The position numbers and the translations under genes were made by a program. Of a stretch of DNA of 64,000 nt, positions 1 through 9,907 are shown piece by piece. Source of the DNA: Streptomyces malaysiensis subsp. samsunensis (GTDB taxonomy: Bacteria > Actinomycetota > Actinomycetes > Streptomycetales > Streptomycetaceae); NCBI RefSeq assembly GCF_024519315.1, contig NZ_JANIIC010000009.1, positions 62,001-126,000 of the forward strand, given 5' to 3'. Each line of letters opens with the position of its first letter. Position 1 is the first letter of the stretch. The notes beneath the pieces were generated by a model. That model ran no database searches. It was not told where the DNA came from and saw nothing but the letters and a program-made list of their open reading frames with translations.

Positions 1-1158
1 GACCGCTACGCCGCCCTGCGCACCGGAAAGCCGGGCGGAGCGCCCCCGCGCACCGAGTACCGCATTCTCGTCGTCGCGGAGAAGTACCAGACCGGCTTCG
101 ACCAGCCGCTCCTCACCCACATGTACATCGAGAAGCCGCTGACCGACGTTGCCGCCGTCCAGACGCTCTCCCGCCTCAACCGCACCTACCCTCGCAAGAG
201 CCAGGAGGATCTGTTCGTCCTGGACTTCGTCAACGACCCCGAGGACATCAAGAAGGAGTACGCCCCCTACTTCAAGGAGGCCCGCACCGAACCCGCCGAC
301 GTCAACCTCCTCTATACCTCCCAGCGCGAGGTAATGGACCACCGATTGCTGTACGAGGAGGAGATGGACGCCTTCGTCCGGGCCCTGGCCACCGCGCAGG
401 CGGCCGACGGGTCCGCCTCCGTAGGTGAGCCGGGCGCCCGCCGCTGGGAGAAGGCCCACGCCGGCCTCTATCGCCACACCGACGCCGCCCGCGCCCGCTT
501 CGTCGAGCGCCAGGAACAGGACGGGGACGCCGCCGAGGATTTCCGCGCTGACCTGCGCGGTTTCCTGCGTCAGTACGGCTTTCTGTCCCAGCTGATGCCG
601 CGCGTCGACACCCGCCTCGAGCGCCTCTATCTCTATGGCAAGCACCTCGCCAATATCCTGCCCCCGCCCCCGTACGATCCCTCCCTCGACATAGGAGAGA
701 TGGACCTCACGCACATGCGGGTCACCAAGGTCGGCGACTACGACATCAGCCTCACCGACAACGACGTCGAGGACCTCGCCCCATACGGTGCCGAAGGCGC
801 GGGTGGCCACCGAGACCCGGACAAGATCCTCCTTTCCGAGCTCATCGAGGAGTTCAACGTCCGCTACGGCCTTGGGCTGAGCGAAGCCGACCGTGTGATG
901 TACGAGGAGCGCATCGTCGCCGCCGCAGAAGATCCGGACCTAGAGGACGCCGCCGTTGCCGCCCGTAACGAGGGCGACTTCGAGCACCCCTTCAACAAGA
1001 GGTTCCGCGACATCATGATCGAACGGGCCGAGGCGGACACCAAGTTCACTGAACGCTACTTCTCCGATGCCGAATTTCAGGGGCAGCTTCTTCAGGAGGC
1101 CCGCACGGCCGCGTACCGTCTGATCCGGCGCCGCCACAACCTCCCCGACACCCGCTGA
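1..1158 (+). CDS. hsdR: Type I restriction endonuclease R subunit, C-terminal part (5' end outside window)
   Basis: The reading frame is open from base 1, so the gene begins upstream of the window. HsdR is the ATP-dependent translocase and nuclease subunit of a type I restriction-modification complex. What is visible is the end of the second RecA-like helicase lobe: a VVAEKYQTGFDQP stretch near residues 25-37 and QTLSRLNR near residues 54-61, which corresponds to helicase motif VI. The C-terminal helical region that normally docks on HsdM/HsdS follows, rich in charged residues. The nuclease and Walker A parts lie outside. The hsdM and hsdS genes would be expected upstream. The next gene is convergent, so this is the last gene of its operon. 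Family assignment is firm; activity cannot be judged from the part seen. Confidence 0.88.
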   Translation, partial: DRYAALRTGKPGGAPPRTEYRILVVAEKYQTGFDQPLLTHMYIEKPLTDVAAVQTLSRLNRTYPRKSQEDLFVLDFVNDPEDIKKEYAPYFKEARTEPADVNLLYTSQREVMDHRLLYEEEMDAFVRALATAQAADGSASVGEPGARRWEKAHAGLYRHTDAARARFVERQEQDGDAAEDFRADLRGFLRQYGFLSQLMPRVDTRLERLYLYGKHLANILPPPPYDPSLDIGEMDLTHMRVTKVGDYDISLTDNDVEDLAPYGAEGAGGHRDPDKILLSELIEEFNVRYGLGLSEADRVMYEERIVAAAEDPDLEDAAVAARNEGDFEHPFNKRFRDIMIERAEADTKFTERYFSDAEFQGQLLQEARTAAYRLIRRRHNLPDTR

Positions 1159-1470
1159 GCCCACTGCGGGCGTACGTAAGGCGAAGGGGCGGCTACCGGA
1201 ACACGCCCACCAGGAGCCACCCCTTCCACGTGTACTGTTCGCGCCCTCAGGCGCCCGGCCGAGGCCGCGTATCCGGCGAACACGGTCCAGGACGCCGGGT
1301 CCACGGCGAGCTGCGGGCCCGGTCGGCCGGTCAGTATGACATTCGGGCCCAAGGGCTCCTCCTCGTCGAAGCGCCGACCGACCGCCTGCGGATCGAGCCC
1401 CGCCGTTCCGTCGGCAAGACGGTGGGCGGAGCTCGATGTGTGCCAGGCGCCTCCAGGATGACGGTGGCTG
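1159..1470. other. Convergent intergenic gap
   Basis: This stretch lies between the convergent 3' ends of hsdR and the AIPR gene. I see no convincing coding frame, RNA gene or strong T-tailed hairpin in it. The frames that stay open across it have no recognisable content and run on into the antisense of the AIPR gene. Confidence 0.5.
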
Positions 1471-3624
1471 TCAGCCCTCCGTCTCCTCCTCGGTGGCCAG
1501 CCACTCCACGGCCATGTCCCACAGGGACTTCTTGCCGCCGACGACCCAACGTGCCGGTCCCTGCACAGCGGTCGGCGCCTGATCCCAGCCAGCCAGCTCC
1601 CAGATGCGGTTGACGAGGCCGCTCGCCGAGTAGGGGTTGCCGTCGTAGGCCCACACCAGCGGCTTGGAGCGGTCGTTCGTCCAACTCGCTTGCTCCCTGC
1701 GGGGGTCGGCGGTCAGCCAGGCCCGTACGGCCTTCTCTTCCGGGGCGTTCATCGGGACGTACAGGACGGGAGTGCCCTCCGCCAGGAGCCGGGCGGTCAC
1801 CAGGGTCGGCACCGCGTTCGGGCGGCGTCGGCGTCGGGGCTGTGGGGCGGGCGGCTGGTAGGTGTCGGGGACCTCCGGGACGGACCGCTCGGCCCGCACC
1901 ATCGGCAGGACAAGGCCGACGAGTTCCTTGCAGCGGTCCTCGTTGGTGAAGGTGCTGGTGAGGAAGGACTGCGGTCCGTAGACCGTGTCGATCTGGTGGA
2001 TGAGCCACTCCACGACCGGTCTGACCAGGTCCGGGACGCGAGCGAGGAGCGGCGCGAGGTCGAAGTGCGGGTCGTCGACGTCCTCCATGCCGGGGGCGAG
2101 GAGCTGGAAGACCAGATGGCAGATCAGCAGGTCACCGCGGAGCGTCGTGTCAGCTGCCCGGCCGCGAACCTGCTCGTGCAGCCGCTCCAGCGCCTCGCCG
2201 ACCTCGCGGTGAACCAGGACGCAGCGCCAGATACGCAGGGCGCTCGGCTCCTCGCCGAACAGCCGCGCGTAGTTGCCGAGCCGGCCGCTCTCCCAGAGCA
2301 GATCCGTCGACCTCTTGGCGCGAACCGCCAGTTCCGGCGTACGGTGCGCGCAGGCCAGCGCGACGGCGGCATGCGCCACCGAGCAGCCCGCCTCCGGCGC
2401 CGGATCGGCCTCGCCGCGCTTGTACACGTACTGCTTGCCGAGGGACAGGTCGAAGTCCTCGCGGATGCGCGCCTGGGTGTCGTCCAGGGCGATGAAGTCC
2501 CGTAGCGATACATCGTTCTGGGTGTTGGTGGTCTGCGTGATGCGTTTCGCGTAGGTGGCCCGCTCGTCGCCGAGGTCGCCCAGGGCGATCACCCGGACGC
2601 TGACGTCTGCATCTTCGACGGTGTCCGGTGTCAGGCTCCGTGCCTCGTGGATCGAGGTGACTGTCTGGGCGCCGTTGACGACGCTGACGTTGCCCAAGAT
2701 GAGGTCCACCGGCTCGTCGGGGCGACGGCGCCCGATCCAGCGCTCCTCGATGCTGTCGCACAGTACCGTGATGCCGTTGTTGAAATACCAGAAGTTGTCG
2801 GGTTCTTCGGCCAATGTCTTCTGGATGCCGGAGTTGATCGTGGTCAGGCCGAGGGAGTTCCGGATGTTCTGGGAAAACAGGCGCGGACCGTGCCTGTCAT
2901 ACCACTCAGCCACTTCGCCAGCCGCTACCGTGCCCTGGAAGGCGGTGAACGGCGTGTCTCGCTTGATCCACTTCTGCATCCGCACGGTGACGTCCACCGG
3001 GGCGGGCGCCCGGTCGTCCTTGAGCTGCTGCAACAGCTCACCCGCGTCCAGGAGTTCATAGCCGAGCATGGGGCCGTGCCCGCGATGGTCCTCGACTGCA
3101 CGGTCCAGGACGTCCGTGGCGTGCTTGCTGAGCGGGTCGTCCCCCACGAGCGCGATCACCAGGTGGATCTTCAGGCGGGCGTCCGCCAGTGCGGAGTCCA
3201 GCTGCGCGGTGAAGGGCCGCAGCTTGTCGTTGAACACCTCGAACTTACGCTGCTCCAACAGGCTGAGCCCGTCGACCAGAGCGAGGGCCGCGTTCTGGTT
3301 GAAGCCCGCGTTCCCCCTGTCGTTCCACTTGGCCTGGACGAGCCACACCTGAGCTCCGTCGGTGACCGCGACCGCGTCGAGCCCGCCGTCCTCGTACCCG
3401 TCGATGACAGCCTTCGCGCAGGCCTCGTGGTCCAGGCCGGTCTTGCGGCGCAGCGCTGTCGCTGCCACTGCCCGCGACAGCCATGCGCGCTCCAGGTCGC
3501 GGCCCGACTTCTGTTCCAGACCACTCTCGTCGATAAGTCCCCGATAGCCCCGCTTGAGTCCCTCCTCGATCTGGTGCAGTTCCTGACGCGTCGTCCTCGA
3601 CGGCCCCCGCCCTGTACCGCTCAC
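1471..3624 (-). CDS. AIPR-family (abortive phage infection) protein with PD-(D/E)XK-like N-terminus
   Basis: A 717-residue protein. The N-terminal ~110 residues carry a restriction-endonuclease-like signature: D83 followed by VQAKW (Q97, K99), the D-(x)n-(E/Q)xK pattern of Mrr-like nucleases. The middle, about residues 200-480, is typical AIPR: LFSQNIRNSLG, NFWYFNNGITVLCD and VVNGAQTVTS are hallmark segments. The last ~80 residues (PYSASGLVNRIW, then VQGPARWVV) resemble the small DUF4357/RAMA-like module seen at the ends of restriction-associated proteins. AIPR proteins occur in abortive-infection and Mza-type defence loci. The gene is convergent with hsdR and divergent from the kinase gene, with a 158-bp divergent promoter region between 3625 and 3782. 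I infer a phage-defence effector that cleaves nucleic acid. The family call is strong, the mechanism is inferred. Confidence 0.87.
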   Translation of the reverse strand: MSGTGRGPSRTTRQELHQIEEGLKRGYRGLIDESGLEQKSGRDLERAWLSRAVAATALRRKTGLDHEACAKAVIDGYEDGGLDAVAVTDGAQVWLVQAKWNDRGNAGFNQNAALALVDGLSLLEQRKFEVFNDKLRPFTAQLDSALADARLKIHLVIALVGDDPLSKHATDVLDRAVEDHRGHGPMLGYELLDAGELLQQLKDDRAPAPVDVTVRMQKWIKRDTPFTAFQGTVAAGEVAEWYDRHGPRLFSQNIRNSLGLTTINSGIQKTLAEEPDNFWYFNNGITVLCDSIEERWIGRRRPDEPVDLILGNVSVVNGAQTVTSIHEARSLTPDTVEDADVSVRVIALGDLGDERATYAKRITQTTNTQNDVSLRDFIALDDTQARIREDFDLSLGKQYVYKRGEADPAPEAGCSVAHAAVALACAHRTPELAVRAKRSTDLLWESGRLGNYARLFGEEPSALRIWRCVLVHREVGEALERLHEQVRGRAADTTLRGDLLICHLVFQLLAPGMEDVDDPHFDLAPLLARVPDLVRPVVEWLIHQIDTVYGPQSFLTSTFTNEDRCKELVGLVLPMVRAERSVPEVPDTYQPPAPQPRRRRRPNAVPTLVTARLLAEGTPVLYVPMNAPEEKAVRAWLTADPRREQASWTNDRSKPLVWAYDGNPYSASGLVNRIWELAGWDQAPTAVQGPARWVVGGKKSLWDMAVEWLATEEETEG

Positions 3625-3782
3625 GCTTCTCCTCGACCCCTCGTCGCCACCCCGCTTGTGTGCGCCGGGCCAGCGTAGCCCGGCACCATTCGCTCACCAT
3701 GTGCGGGAGTCAGTGTCCGCGTGGACCTGCCGTACGCTCTTTCGAGGACCAGGTGCCCCATACGTCAGGAGGACGCCACCAC

Positions 3783-5300
3783 ATGACCATGGGCCAGACC
3801 CGACGCATCGCCGATCGATACGAGCTGAGCGCGCTGCCGATGCCCGGCGGCATGGGCCTGGTCTGGGAGGGATACGACATCGTCCTCGACCGGCCCGTCG
3901 CCATCAAGCAGATCCGCGTCGAGAAGGCCCGCACGCCCGCCGAACTCGCCGTGCTGGTAGGCCGGTTCAGGCGGGAGGCCCGTGTAACGGCGCGGATCGA
4001 GCACCCGGGCGTACCCGCGGTGTACGACGCGGCCATCGACCAGAACGCCGACTCGCCCGACGAGGCCGCCGAACTGTACGTGGTGATGCAGCTAATCCGG
4101 GGCATGGACCTGCGGGACATCCTCGCCGAGCAGGGCCCCCTGCCCGTCGAGTGGGCGGTCGCCGTAGCCGCGCAGGTCTGCTCCGTGCTGTCATACGCGC
4201 ACGCCGTACCCGTCGTCCACCGGGATCTGAAGCCGAGCAACATTATGATCGACAGCAGCGGGGCGGTGAAGGTCCTCGACTTCGGTGTGGCCTCTGCCTT
4301 AGGAACCGACACGGCCCAGCTGACCGAGACCGGTCGCCCGGTCGGCACCCGGGACTACATGGCCCCCGAGCAGTTCCTGGGCGTCGGCGTCAGCCCGCGC
4401 AGCGACCTCTATGCTCTGGGGTGTGTCCTGCACGAGATGCTCGCCGGGCGCAGGGTGTTCAGCGGGACGGGCGATGCCGCGCTGCGGCACGTCCACGACA
4501 GCCCCGAACCACTTCGTTCCCTGCGGCCCGACGTCCCCGTCGAGCTGGAACGGCTCGTCCTGGACCTCCTGGAGAAGAATCCCGACGACCGCCCTACTGA
4601 TGCGCATGCCGTCCACGACTGGCTTGTCCCACACCTTCCGTCACTGGGCTCCGGTACCGCACCGCGAGGCCCGTCCGGCCTGGCGGATCCCACCCTCCCC
4701 TATCGCACCCCGCTCGCTCCCAAGAGCCGCCCAGCCGTACGCGCCGTGCCTGGACCGGGGCGTCCCGCACCGCCCGCCGCACTGTCCGACGCGCTCGTCC
4801 AGGAGGGGGAGGAGGAAGCGGTGCGGCTGTTCGAGGAGGGGCGTTTCACGCAGGCCGCCCACGTACTGGAGGAGCTGCTCGACCAAGCCGACCCGCTCGA
4901 CCCGCGCTTGTCGGAGACTCGGCGCATCCACGCGGGCGTCCTGCTCGCAGGAGAGGATTTTCGCCGTGCTCTCGGCGCGTTCCGGCATTTGGCAGCCGAA
5001 GCGACGGACGGCAGTGACCTCCGTGAATACCGTCAACACATCGCGCTGTGCCTGGCCACACTCGGCGAGCACGAACAGGCACTGGAGGAGTACCGCTCTT
5101 TGCTGCCAGACGCCCCGCACGCCGAGGTCGTCACGCTTCGGCAGAAGATCGCTGACCTTCTGCTGGCACTGCATCGCGCGAGCGAGGCGGCCGACTTGCT
5201 GCGAAGCCTTGTGAGCGAACTTCCTCCGGAACACCCCGCCGCGGTGCGCTCCCGCGAGCTGCTCAACCGCATCCAACTCGCGGGAGGAGCGACCGAATAA
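3783..5300 (+). CDS. Serine/threonine protein kinase with C-terminal helical-repeat (TPR-like) region
   Basis: A 505-residue cytoplasmic kinase. I chose the ATG at 3783 because AGGAGG at 3767-3772 precedes it; an upstream in-frame start (3660) adds 41 residues without kinase features. Kinase landmarks: PMPGGMGLVWEG as a glycine loop, VAIK with the catalytic lysine K42, HRDLKPSN at 146-153 with D148, DFGVA from D166, and GTRDYMAPEQ. After about residue 290 comes a Pro-rich linker and then an alpha-helical region (about 340-500) with TPR-like helix pairs. No transmembrane segment or PASTA domain is seen, unlike the PknB housekeeping type. Codon 173 is TTA (4299-4301), the rare leucine codon read by the bldA tRNA, so expression may be developmentally controlled. 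Its place between AIPR and a sacsin-type ATPase suggests a defence-associated signalling kinase. Confidence 0.87.
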   Translation: MTMGQTRRIADRYELSALPMPGGMGLVWEGYDIVLDRPVAIKQIRVEKARTPAELAVLVGRFRREARVTARIEHPGVPAVYDAAIDQNADSPDEAAELYVVMQLIRGMDLRDILAEQGPLPVEWAVAVAAQVCSVLSYAHAVPVVHRDLKPSNIMIDSSGAVKVLDFGVASALGTDTAQLTETGRPVGTRDYMAPEQFLGVGVSPRSDLYALGCVLHEMLAGRRVFSGTGDAALRHVHDSPEPLRSLRPDVPVELERLVLDLLEKNPDDRPTDAHAVHDWLVPHLPSLGSGTAPRGPSGLADPTLPYRTPLAPKSRPAVRAVPGPGRPAPPAALSDALVQEGEEEAVRLFEEGRFTQAAHVLEELLDQADPLDPRLSETRRIHAGVLLAGEDFRRALGAFRHLAAEATDGSDLREYRQHIALCLATLGEHEQALEEYRSLLPDAPHAEVVTLRQKIADLLLALHRASEAADLLRSLVSELPPEHPAAVRSRELLNRIQLAGGATE

Positions 5301-5397
5301 GGAGCTGGTGAGCAGCGTGGAGGCGTGTCCATTCACGGATGGTGCTGACCTGCGGCGAGACCCGGTGATCTCGGCAATCTGACGGTCTTGTAGTTTC

Positions 5398-5595
5398 TTG
5401 GTCGTATCGCGGCCGGGACCGTCGTACGAGGAGCCTGCCACGCTGGTCGCTGTGCAGGTCGGCGTGATCGATGAGCTGCGAGCTGAGGTCGCTGCGCTCC
5501 GGGCGAAGAACGCGCGGTTGCAGCTGCGCGGAGGCACAACCGATTCCTCCCCTCGCCCGGACTCCGGTCGGCGGCTTCGGCAGCGCCAGCTCTAG
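5398..5595 (+). pseudogene. Possible IS66-type transposase N-terminal relic
   Basis: A short frame reads VIDELRAEVAALRAKNARLQ and then a Ser/Pro-rich stretch. This resembles the N-terminal coiled coil of IS66-family transposases, which is followed by an NSSKPPSSD-like segment. No further transposase domains follow; the frame ends after about 65 residues. The rest of the 5301-6026 gap holds nothing else I can name. The coiled-coil match alone is weak evidence. Confidence 0.35.
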
Positions 5596-6026
5596 TTCGG
5601 CGTTGAGTGGCGCGATCCGTAGGGTCCCGGTACGAGTCCTCCCGGCACGCTCTTCCCCTTCTCCCAGGTCACGCTCGCGCAGACCGCCAAGCTGCTCGAG
5701 CCCTGGGGCGTGGACGGTGGAAGTCGTCGGAATCCCGGACCGAGCTTGCCGCCGATGCTCGGCCGGGATACCGTCGCGCCGCTTAAGCAGCGTGTGAGCC
5801 CGCGCATGCCACATGCAGCCGCCGCCCGGTGTCCTCGGGTTTATCTCCATACCAGAGGTTCTGAAATCCACCATCACGGGTCGGCACTCGCCGGCTCCAG
5901 GCATCGGGCATGCCCACGCGCGCCCCGCGATCCACTCTGCCTCAACGATCGCTCGATGTCGTAGAAACCAGAGAAGTAGACACGGGCCTTCCCGCACCGC
6001 CCACTGTGACCGGCGTACTTGATCTC

Positions 6027-8793
6027 TTATTTCTTCGAGATCGGGCGGGATGCTCCATGGGTCGGAGAAAACTGGTATCGCAGACCCCGGCCTACCACTC
6101 GGAACCGGTCACGCCCGGCCGCCGCGAATGGGTTTGGCAGTTCGAGCACCTGTCGCCGTTCTGGATCGAGGGCAGAGGTGATCAGCAAGATCCGATAGCG
6201 GGTCCCACGGGCGTACTCTCGCGCCGCCCTTTCCTCGGAGACACCCAGTTCGAACTCCATCCGCTCTGTGTCCGACTCGCTGGTCGCCTTCACCTCGTAC
6301 AGGCGTGTGGTGCTGCGGTAGGCAACCTCGAAGTCGTAGCCGTGGCTGTCGGATGCTGCCGCGTCCTCGTTGAGGACCGCGGCGTAGCCCGAGATCCAGT
6401 GGACGTCGGAGTACCGGCGCTCCAGCCAGGCGCGTGCGGAGACCTCGCCTACCAGGCCGATGGCTGCTTTCTGTTCCTCACTCAGCTGGGCCTTGCGCGA
6501 GATGACGATCCTCGGTGTCCGCGTGTGCGGTGCGCGGCGAGGTTGCGGTACGGACGCCATCGTGCTGAGGCGCACCTTCCCGGACTGCGCGAGGAAGGTC
6601 TCGTCGACAGTCCGCGCGGCCGCTGAGCCAGCGTTGACGCAGGGCGGCCAGGGACGGGATCTCGTCGCCACCCGCGTCCAGGAACTTCGCTAGGCGTCGC
6701 CCTCCCTCGGTGCCCCAAGCCGGGGAGAAGAGACAACTTGTCGCCTTGATCCAGTCGCCGTCACCAGTGGGCAGGCGAAAGCCTGTCTGGGGCAGCCGAC
6801 GGCGCTCGACCGCAGTGAGTGAGGGGAAGAGGCGGAGGGCGAAGGCCAAGGCATCCCGGCACAGGGCGTCCGAGGGGCTCTTGGCGAGGAGATCTCTCAG
6901 TGCCTCGAAGACCCGGCCGGGCCGATACGGGCGTACCAGCCGGTGGGTTTCGAGGAAGGTACGCCCGGGACGTTCCCAGGCGATGCCGGGATGGGTGAAG
7001 GCCATACGCCGACGCAGGGCCTTCAGCGCCTTCGGCACCTCAGCGGTGCCGTTGCCGCCCTCGTCCTCGGGATGGAAGAAGACGGATTGCTCGCTCTTGC
7101 CGGCCGTCTCCGCACCACCGAGCGCGGGCCAGAGCCGACCATCCTGATCGAGGATGATCCGCCGGCCGCTAAGGTCTTCGGGGTGGTCCGCGAACGCCCG
7201 CGCAAGGTCGTCATAGAAGTTTGCCCACAGGGGAACCGGCTGGGCCTCTCGAGCGGGCTGCAACCGTTCGGCGACGCGCTCCACCCACGCCGCAGCCGTC
7301 TGCGACGAAGGGAGCATCTGCGTTGTGAGAAGGTCCTGGTGGAGCTTGAGAAGACGGGCCTCCCTGAGTGGCCCGACAGAAGGATCGAGGAGGGGCCCTC
7401 CGGCCTCGGCCAGCGCCTTGGCGGTGAGGACCGTCCAGGGGCGCGTCCCGTCAGGCCATGCGAACGAAGCCCGAAGCGTGCCCCACGCGTCGGCCTCGAC
7501 CAGGGGAACGATCGGTTCGTCCGCCAGCTTCCCGTCGAGCACCCTGTCGATTCGGGCCGGGGCGTCCCAGCACACGAGGTCCAGGACGAGATGCCGGACC
7601 GCGGAACACGGCCCCTGAGCCCGCAGTGCTGACACCAACCGCAGGCATAGCTCGGCTAATTGGTCCAGGAGGAACGGGTTCAGGCCCACAGCCTCGCTGA
7701 TGTGAAGCCGGGCCAGTTTGGTGAAGAACGGAGCGTGGGCGTGGCCGCGGAAGGGTGCACAGGCCGCATCCGACATCGGGAGGAAGGTGTACAGCAGACC
7801 GCGTTCCAGGTCTTCGTCCAGCCGGAGCGCGAGTCCGACCCAGGCTTCGCCTTCCCACTTCAGCCACTTCGCGTCGATCTCGCGTGCCTCGACGCTCCGT
7901 TCGATCACTCGTCGCAGCTCCTCGGGGGCGAGCGTGCGGCGGGCCAGCAGATAGCGTCCCCCTTCCGCGAGGTCAACCTCCTCGACCCACCCTCTCTCCT
8001 CCCGGGCAACCAACGTGGACGGGGCCACGGAGCGGGCCAGTACGCGGCGACCGCCCCGGTCCCCGCCGTCCTGGACGTCTACGATCAGCTGACCGACCCG
8101 GTCCAGGAAGAGCAGCAGCGGTGCCTCGCCACTGATCGCTTCTGTGGCCTGCGCGATCGCGGCCTCCACCGCGTGCTTGTTGCGCAGTGGCAGGCGTACG
8201 ACTGTGGAGAATCCCTCCGCGGCCAGGGACGTGAGCTCGGCATCGGTGACCTTAGCCGGGACCGGCAAGGCCAGGGGCGAGATGTCCTCGATCACCCGAT
8301 CGGCCAGCTCCGAGTCGTCCACTAGCCCGCGTACGTCCTCAGGCCGCGCGAACCGGAAGCAGAAGCCGTCGAACTCCGCCGATGACGGAGACGCCTTGGA
8401 GTAGACCTCGGGCCAGTCCGTCAGCTCGAGCACACTGCGGAATCCGAGCCCCTTGTTGCCGATGCCCTCCCCGGCGCCCTTGTCCGACAAGGCGAGTTCC
8501 GTGATCGCGCGGAAGTTGCTGTTGGTGAATCCCGCGCCCTCGTTGGCAACGTACAGGACACCATTCTCGCCCGCATGCGGGCAGACGAGGACAGCGATCC
8601 TTCCAGCGCCGCACTCGGCCAGCGCGTCGTGCCCGTTCTGGATGAGCTCCAATACGGCGCGGCCCTCGTACTCCTGGGCCGTGTCCTCACTGACCGACTT
8701 CAGGCTCTCAGCAAAGCGCCAGTCCTCCCCTGCCTGGTCGTAGATCTGGATACGCCGCCGGGTCAGCCCCGTGATGATGTCCTGGAAGGCCAT
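6027..8793 (-). pseudogene. Sacsin-type HATPase / DUF3883 protein, split by a frameshift
   Basis: Two minus-strand frames together make one protein of about 920 residues. The upstream frame starts best at ATG 8793, with GGGGAGG just before it. It has a GHKL/HATPase domain: N-box ELIQNGHDA near residue 50, NEGAGF, and a GIGNKGLGFRS glycine box near residue 115. Such sacsin-like domains are fused in bacteria to DUF3883. That domain appears in the other frame, ending at 6027: GLVGEVSARAWLE, then YDFEVAYRSTTRLYEVKAT, a PD-(D/E)XK-like core. The frame changes near 6605-6620, where the ATPase frame runs on into a nonsense tail that stops at 6478. A one-base change in a real inactive gene, a sequencing error or a programmed shift could each explain it. 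The context suggests antiphage function. Confidence 0.78.
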
Positions 8794-9124
8794 GCCAGCC
8801 TCCCCGTCTCGCATGGGTGAAATCACTTATCCCCCTCTGTGACCACGCACACAACGGGTGCGTGCCAGGAACCATGGCGCTCGCCCTGGGCCTTTTGCAG
8901 CAACGCTCGCTCTTTCCGGCCAACCTTGGTGGTGATTCATGGGTCGGCCAAAGGCAGCTGCGCGGCGGCTCCGGGTCAGAAGTCATCCGGTTAGAAGCGG
9001 CATGGGATGACTCAAAGAGATGCTTCAAACGCCTTGGCTGTCAGTGGCGGATGCTACGGCGGTGCGTGCGTCATAGCTGTACTGATCACGAACGTTGTTA
9101 ACACCAGTCGGGCTTGATCATGGC
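8794..9124. other. Intergenic region upstream of the ATPase gene
   Basis: This gap holds the upstream region of the sacsin-type ATPase gene (read leftward) and leads rightward into the IS481 relic. From about 9080 the sequence looks like the leader of that element. No other gene or site is recognised. Confidence 0.4.
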
Positions 9125-9177
9125 GAAGACCTCCGGCGTGGTGGAGCTGTCTAGGACCGCACCGCACGGAGGTCTTC
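9125..9177. promoter_or_regulatory. Transposase leader hairpin that can mask the RBS
   Basis: Two perfect 11-bp arms, GAAGACCTCCG at 9125-9135 and CGGAGGTCTTC at 9167-9177, flank a 31-nt loop and end directly at the GTG start of the IS481-type fragment. The GGAGG ribosome-binding sequence lies inside the 3' arm. Folding of a read-through transcript would hide the RBS, a common device in insertion sequences for limiting translation from outside transcripts. Confidence 0.5.
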
Positions 9178-9260
9178 GTGTCTCACCGTAATGCCCGGCT
9201 GGCTGTTCACGGCAGACGGCTACCGGTCGAGCGTGTCCGCTCCGACCGTCCCATCGCCCC
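9178..9260 (+). pseudogene. IS481-family transposase N-terminal fragment
   Basis: From GTG 9178 the frame reads MSHRNARLAVHGRRLPVERV and then RSDRPIA, the well-known opening of Streptomyces IS481-type transposases. After about 27 residues similarity stops and an IS3-type sequence in another frame begins. Only the first tenth of the gene is left. Confidence 0.65.
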
Positions 9261-9560
9261 TCCACCTACCCGCCCGAGCTGCGCAAGTGCGCGGTGCGCA
9301 TGGTCGCCGAGGTCCGCGGTGACTACCCGACCGAGTCCGCCGCGATCAACGCGGTCATGGTCAGGCTGGGCATCGGCTCGCGCGAGACGCTGCGCAAGTG
9401 GGTCCGGCAGGATCAGATCGGCTCCGGACAGCGTCCGGGGACGACAACGGAGGAGTCCGAGCAGATCAGGCGATGAAGAAAGAGACCGCCGAACTCAAGC
9501 GGGCCAACGAGATCCAAGGCCCCGGCGAGATTACTCGCAGCCGAGCTCGACCGGCCACAC
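9261..9560 (+). pseudogene. IS3-family OrfA relic, frameshifted
   Basis: The sequence encodes STYPPELRKCAVRMVAEVR, then SRETLRKWVRQ and GTTTEESEQIRR, the helix-turn-helix OrfA of IS3-family elements. A stop follows at 9474-9476. The normal continuation (KKETAELKRANEI, then an AAELDRP tail) lies in shifted frames. No OrfB follows. It abuts the IS481 fragment directly, so one element may have inserted into or recombined with the other. Confidence 0.7.
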
Positions 9561-9676
9561 ACGCTCGTAGCGTGCTACCGCCTCTTACGTGTCGAACCTG
9601 CGGCTACACCAGCGCCAGCACCGTCGTACGGGGCGTAAACCGTGGGGTATCGGCCCACATAGCTCCTGGGGGCGCG

Positions 9677-9907
9677 TACTGATAGCCCACGGGCTTTGTG
9701 AGAGTGCTGGTCGAGTCTCATTTCGGCCGACGCTTTGTGTGTTCCGGAGTCGTAGGTGAGCCGCAGCCCGAGCTGCCGGTAGATCTCGGCCCTGTCCTCG
9801 GGCCCGGTCTGGCGCACCACGGCGGCCAGGTCCTTGATCGAGCGGACGACCTGGGCGATCCCCTCCCCGCCACGCCGTAGGAGGTGGCGGCATGTCGTCG
9901 ATGTCAC
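9677..9907 (-). pseudogene. Serine recombinase C-terminal relic (copy 1)
   Basis: The minus strand encodes IAQVVRSIKDLAAVVRQ, then DRAEIYRQLGLRLTYD, the characteristic C-terminal end of large serine recombinases of actinobacterial mobile elements. It is a second, separate copy of the same domain end found just upstream on the same strand (9904-10610). The last part of it (9677-9742) closely resembles 56732-56798 in the same orientation. Confidence 0.65.

Noticed and set aside
3660..3782. Longer N-terminus for the Ser/Thr kinase
   Set aside because: The extra 41 residues have no kinase features and AGGAGG at 3767 points to ATG 3783.
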